Shown here in pieces: positions 60,755 through 64,000 of a stretch of 64,000 nt of DNA. The stretch's first letter is position 1. Every line of letters begins with the position of its first letter. The notes beneath the pieces were generated by a model. The model saw nothing but the letters and a program-made list of their open reading frames with translations, did no database searches and was not told the origin of the DNA. Made by a program: the position numbers and the translations under genes. The stretch is taken from the NCBI RefSeq assembly GCF_024834045.1, contig NZ_JANUXW010000005.1:62001-126000 (forward strand), given 5' to 3'. The stretch is from Neisseria montereyensis (GTDB lineage Bacteria; Pseudomonadota; Gammaproteobacteria; Burkholderiales; Neisseriaceae).

Positions 60755-61798
60755 ATGATACCACGCCACCAAACCGATGATGTCAAAATCAAAGAAGTCA
60801 AAGAATTGCTGCCGCCGATTGCCCATTTATACGAATTGCCGATTACTGAAAAAGTATCGGATTTGGTATACCGCACTCGGCATGAAATCTCTGATTTGGT
60901 ACATGGAAAAGACAACCGCCTATTGGTGATTATCGGCCCCTGTTCCATTCATGATCCGAAAGCCGCGCTGGAATATGCGCAACGTATGATGCCGTTGCGT
61001 GAAAAATATGCCGAAGAGTTATTGATTGTGATGCGGGTTTATTTTGAAAAACCGCGTACCACCGTCGGTTGGAAAGGCTTGATTAACGACCCGCACCTTG
61101 ACGGTACGTTCGATATTAATTTCGGCTTACGGCAGGCGCGTAAATTATTGTTGGCGCTCAATGAAATGGGCATGCCCGCTTCTACCGAGTTTCTCGATAT
61201 GATTACGCCGCAATACTATGCCGACCTGATTTCATGGGGTGCCATCGGTGCGCGTACAACGGAAAGCCAGGTGCACCGCGAGTTGGCCAGCGGTTTGTCT
61301 TGCCCTGTCGGTTTTAAAAACGGCACCGACGGCAATTTGAAAATCGCCATTGATGCCATCGGCGCGGCCAGCCATCCGCACCACTTTTTATCGGTAACCA
61401 AATCCGGCCATTCCGCCATTGTGCATACCGCCGGCAACCCCGACTGCCATGTGATTTTGCGTGGCGGTAAAGAACCGAATTACAGCAGCAAGCATGTGAA
61501 AGAAGCGGCCGAGCAGTTGGTTAAATCGGGGGTAACGCCTAAGTTGATGGTTGATTTCAGCCATGCTAACAGCCGTAAAGATTACCGACGCCAAATGGAA
61601 GTGGCCGAAGATGTGGCGCAGCAAATCCGCGACGGTGAAAATAATATTATGGGCGTGATGGTGGAAAGCCATCTGGTAGAAGGGCGTCAGGATAAACCCG
61701 AAGTCTACGGCCAAAGCATCACCGATGCCTGTATCGGTTGGGATCAAACCGAAGCATTGCTGGCATTATTGGCTGAAGCAAACCGCCGCCGTGTATAA
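60755..61798 (+). CDS. aroG: 3-deoxy-D-arabino-heptulosonate-7-phosphate synthase, class I (AroG type)
   Basis: A 347-residue first enzyme of aromatic amino acid synthesis. VIIGPCSIHDPKAALEYA, GARTTESQVHRELASGLSCPVGFKNGTDG, HANSRKD and GVMVESHLVEGRQ are all typical of the type Iα enzymes AroF/G/H. The isoform (which amino acid inhibits it) cannot be fixed by eye; length and neisserial precedent favour the Phe-sensitive AroG. Single gene. Confidence 0.95.
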   Translation: MIPRHQTDDVKIKEVKELLPPIAHLYELPITEKVSDLVYRTRHEISDLVHGKDNRLLVIIGPCSIHDPKAALEYAQRMMPLREKYAEELLIVMRVYFEKPRTTVGWKGLINDPHLDGTFDINFGLRQARKLLLALNEMGMPASTEFLDMITPQYYADLISWGAIGARTTESQVHRELASGLSCPVGFKNGTDGNLKIAIDAIGAASHPHHFLSVTKSGHSAIVHTAGNPDCHVILRGGKEPNYSSKHVKEAAEQLVKSGVTPKLMVDFSHANSRKDYRRQMEVAEDVAQQIRDGENNIMGVMVESHLVEGRQDKPEVYGQSITDACIGWDQTEALLALLAEANRRRV

Positions 61799-61914
61799 CT
61801 TAAAGAGTTGTTAGATTGAGATACTGGCTAGAAATAAGTTTATTCAACAGGTATACTTAGAAAAATCTCACCAATTTTAGATGGTGCAATTATTTCTTAA
61901 AGGATTATTTTTGA

Positions 61915-62076
61915 ATGAAAAATTTAATGTTTATATTGTTCAGTGGCTTAATGCTTATTGCATGTCAGCAACAAGATGATGCGAAACAAAAGCAATATGA
62001 TGAAGCCCGTAAAGAAGTCCGTAAAACAGATAAGCTAAAACAACCTTACAAATATGAAGAAAATCTGAACAAATAA
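61915..62076 (+). CDS. Very small lipoprotein (53 residues)
   Basis: A short ORF with a clear lipoprotein signal: MKNLMFILFSGLMLIAC, lipobox LIAC with Cys17. The mature part is only 37 residues, highly charged (QQQDDAKQKQYDEARKEVRK). AAAGGA lies about 10 nt before the ATG. The function is unknown; it may be an envelope or stress lipoprotein. It ends before a DUS palindrome. Confidence 0.75.
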   Translation: MKNLMFILFSGLMLIACQQQDDAKQKQYDEARKEVRKTDKLKQPYKYEENLNK

Positions 62077-62115
62077 ATATTAATAAATAATTCTGCTTAT
62101 TAAGCTGATATCAAC

Positions 62116-62143
62116 AGGCCGTCTGAAACGTTTCAGACGGCCT
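62116..62143. terminator. 28-bp perfect DUS palindrome
   Basis: Two DUS meet head to head with no unpaired loop base (AGGCCGTCTGAAAC followed directly by its complement), then CTCTGTTTTATT. It would terminate the small lipoprotein transcript before priA. Confidence 0.85.
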
Positions 62144-62176
62144 CTGTTTTATTGGCAACCGCGTTATAATATCGGC

Positions 62177-64000
62177 ATGATTTACCATCACATCGCCCTG
62201 AATGTTCCGATTTCAGACGGCCTCTTCACTTATGCGCACCCGACGGCACTACCGCAAGGTTGTCGGGTGGTTGTGTCTTTCCGTAATAAAAAAGTGGTGG
62301 GGATTGTGTGGGCAAGCGGTATCACGCCCGATATCGATACAGCCAAAATCCTACCTATTCAGACGGCCTTTACCGACGAACCGTTGTTGCCGGACAACTG
62401 GATGGCGTTGTTGGCTTTTACCGCGCGTTACTATCATTATCCGCTCGGGCAGGCGGTATCGGCGGCATTGCCGTTGGGCTTGAAAGAGCCGAAGCCCGTT
62501 GCCATTCCGCAGCCGCCGCTGTTTTATTCATTGAGTCAGGCAGGCAGAGAGCAGACTCCGCCGCCGCAACGGTTTCATAAGCAATATGCGCTTTGGCAGG
62601 CCTTGCTTTCAGACGGCCAAAGTTTGGCAGCTTTGAAAAAAATTCATGCTCAAGCCCCGAAGTTGCTCGAATCGTGGGCGGCAGAGGGTTGGATACAGGC
62701 AAACGCAGCCGATATGCCCCTGATTAAGCCGTCTGAACACCGTTTAAATGCAGAGCAGCAAGCCGCTTCAGAAGCGGTTCAGACGGCCTTTGGCAGCTTT
62801 ACGCCTTTTTTACTGTACGGCATTACCGGCAGTGGCAAAACCGAAGTGTATTTCGATATTGCGGCCAAAGTACTGGCGGCGGGCAAACAGGTGTTGTTTT
62901 TATTGCCCGAAATCAATCTGACTCCCCAGCTTTTAAAACGGGTGCAAGCGCGGTTTGGCGGGGTGCCGACTGCGGTTTTACATAGCCAGACCGCATCGGG
63001 ACGGCGCACGCAGGATTATTTACGCGCCATGCTGGGGCAGGCCAAGCTGATTATCGGTACGCGTTTGGCGGTGTTTACGCCGCTGCCTGATTTGGGGTTG
63101 GTGGTGGTGGATGAGGAACACGACGGTTCGTTCAAACAAGACAACGAATTGCGCTATCAGGCACGCGATTTGGCGATTTGGCGCGCCAAGCAGGAAAACT
63201 GCCCAATTGTGTTGGGCAGCGCCACGCCAAGTTTGGAAAGCTGGCACAAAGCACAAAGCGGGGCATACCGTTTGCAAACGCTCACCGAGCGCGCACATAC
63301 GGCGGCGCAGCTGCCGCAGGTCGATATATTGCCGATAGGCCGTCTGAAACTGGAGAACGGCTTTTCACCGCAGGCATTGAAGCTGCTGCAAACCAATTAC
63401 CAACAGGGTGGGATGTCGTTGGTGTATCTCAACCGCCGCGGCTTTGCGCCTGCTTTGTTTTGCGGCGAATGCGGGCATACTTTCGGCTGCCCGCGCTGTT
63501 CGGCCAAAATGGTATTGCACCAACGCGCCCGCCAATTGCGCTGTCATCATTGCGATTTCAGGCAGCCCGTTCCTTATGCCTGCCCCGAATGCGGCAATCA
63601 GGATTTAACCGCAGTCGGGCAGGGTACCCAGCGTATTGAAGAAACGCTACGCGCTTGGCTGCCGCAGGCGTCGGTGGTTCGTGTCGACCGCGACAGCACT
63701 GCCCATCAAAACGATTGGGCGGATTTATACCGCCGTATTGCCGCCGATGAAGTCGATATTTTGGTCGGTACGCAGATGTTGTCGAAAGGGCATGATTTCG
63801 CCCGTTTGAATTTGGTGATTGTGTTGAATGCCGACGGCAGTTTATACAGCGCCGACTTTCGCGCCCCTGAAAAATTGTTTGCCGAACTGATGCAGGTTTC
63901 CGGTCGGGCGGGGCGTTCGGATACGGCGGGCAGGGTGTTGATTCAAACCCGATTGCCGGAGCATCCGGTGTTTGCCGCGGTTAAAGCGCAGGATTACCGT
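62177..64000 (+). CDS. priA: Primosomal protein N' (replication restart helicase PriA), 3' end outside window
   Basis: 608 codons are present before the right edge. The N-terminal 3'-OH-binding domain begins MIYHHIALNVPISDGLFTY. Helicase motifs follow: LLYGITGSGKTEVYFD (Walker A), VVVDEEHDGSFKQD (DEEH box) and VLGSATPSLES. The zinc-binding insert has paired cysteines in CGECGHTFGCPRCSAKM and RCHHCDFRQPVPYACPECGNQ. It reloads the replisome at stalled forks. DUS copies inside the gene are read as protein (for example TFPISDGLF-type and QTAF segments). About 120 residues are missing at the C-terminus. Confidence 0.95.
   Translation, partial: MIYHHIALNVPISDGLFTYAHPTALPQGCRVVVSFRNKKVVGIVWASGITPDIDTAKILPIQTAFTDEPLLPDNWMALLAFTARYYHYPLGQAVSAALPLGLKEPKPVAIPQPPLFYSLSQAGREQTPPPQRFHKQYALWQALLSDGQSLAALKKIHAQAPKLLESWAAEGWIQANAADMPLIKPSEHRLNAEQQAASEAVQTAFGSFTPFLLYGITGSGKTEVYFDIAAKVLAAGKQVLFLLPEINLTPQLLKRVQARFGGVPTAVLHSQTASGRRTQDYLRAMLGQAKLIIGTRLAVFTPLPDLGLVVVDEEHDGSFKQDNELRYQARDLAIWRAKQENCPIVLGSATPSLESWHKAQSGAYRLQTLTERAHTAAQLPQVDILPIGRLKLENGFSPQALKLLQTNYQQGGMSLVYLNRRGFAPALFCGECGHTFGCPRCSAKMVLHQRARQLRCHHCDFRQPVPYACPECGNQDLTAVGQGTQRIEETLRAWLPQASVVRVDRDSTAHQNDWADLYRRIAADEVDILVGTQMLSKGHDFARLNLVIVLNADGSLYSADFRAPEKLFAELMQVSGRAGRSDTAGRVLIQTRLPEHPVFAAVKAQDYR

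Overview
This window comes from a member of the Neisseriaceae, most likely Neisseria or a close genus. The 10-mer GCCGTCTGAA or its complement occurs dozens of times, nearly always preceded by AG. That is the AG dialect of the neisserial DNA uptake sequence (DUS), and it is often paired as an inverted repeat at gene ends. The GyrB, DnaA and RpmH proteins are also of neisserial type. A replication-origin region lies near 55.4-55.9 kb (rpmH-rnpA-yidD-yidC-gyrB to the left on the minus strand, dnaA-dnaN to the right on the plus strand).

1-19.1 kb: a type I-C CRISPR-Cas locus on the minus strand, running cas3 ... cas5c-cas8c(cas11c)-cas7-cas4 ... cas1-cas2. cas2 runs off the left edge, and no CRISPR array is inside the window. 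The locus is interrupted twice. Between cas3 and cas5 sits a four-gene module: an SNF2-type helicase, a small possible nuclease-fold protein, and a long beta-class methyltransferase coupled to a type III-like restriction helicase/nuclease. Between cas4 and cas1 sits an AT-rich two-gene cassette encoding a putative Mrr-like PD-(D/E)XK nuclease and an unknown acidic protein.

The most striking element lies between the restriction subunit gene and cas5 (6526-6613). It is a single type I-C-like repeat, a short spacer, and a degenerate second repeat, transcribed in the cas direction. The first 19 nt of the spacer match 16 of 19 bases at 16749-16767, next to a TTC PAM, inside the promoter region between cas3 and the helicase. 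The first two mismatches are at spacer positions 6 and 12, which do not pair in Cascade. This looks like a CRISPR-derived regulatory RNA (CreR type) that would guide Cascade to repress the promoter of the inserted module and of the cas genes downstream. It would be an I-C example with an embedded defence module as its target. Cas5c cleavage of the same RNA would also cut the cas mRNA.

19.2-30 kb: housekeeping and metabolic genes. These are a MoxR/DUF58/TgpA-like transglutaminase operon, metE, a MAPEG membrane protein, a cytochrome c', a BaiN/YhiN-type flavoprotein and an ammonium transporter.

30-47.2 kb: an extracellular polysaccharide cluster of the Wzx/Wzy type. It has Wzc-, Wzb- and Wza-like export proteins. 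A 4,6-dehydratase, aminotransferase and formyltransferase together suggest an N-formylated amino-dideoxy sugar. There are also an initiating sugar transferase, three glycosyltransferases, a polymerase, a flippase and a UDP-sugar dehydrogenase.

47.6-64 kb: ribD, a lipoprotein, nrdR, gyrB, yidC, yidD, rnpA, rpmH, the origin region, dnaA, dnaN, pgi, aroG, a tiny lipoprotein and the start of priA. No rRNA or tRNA gene was recognised. All functions are read from the sequence and from family knowledge; no database search was run.
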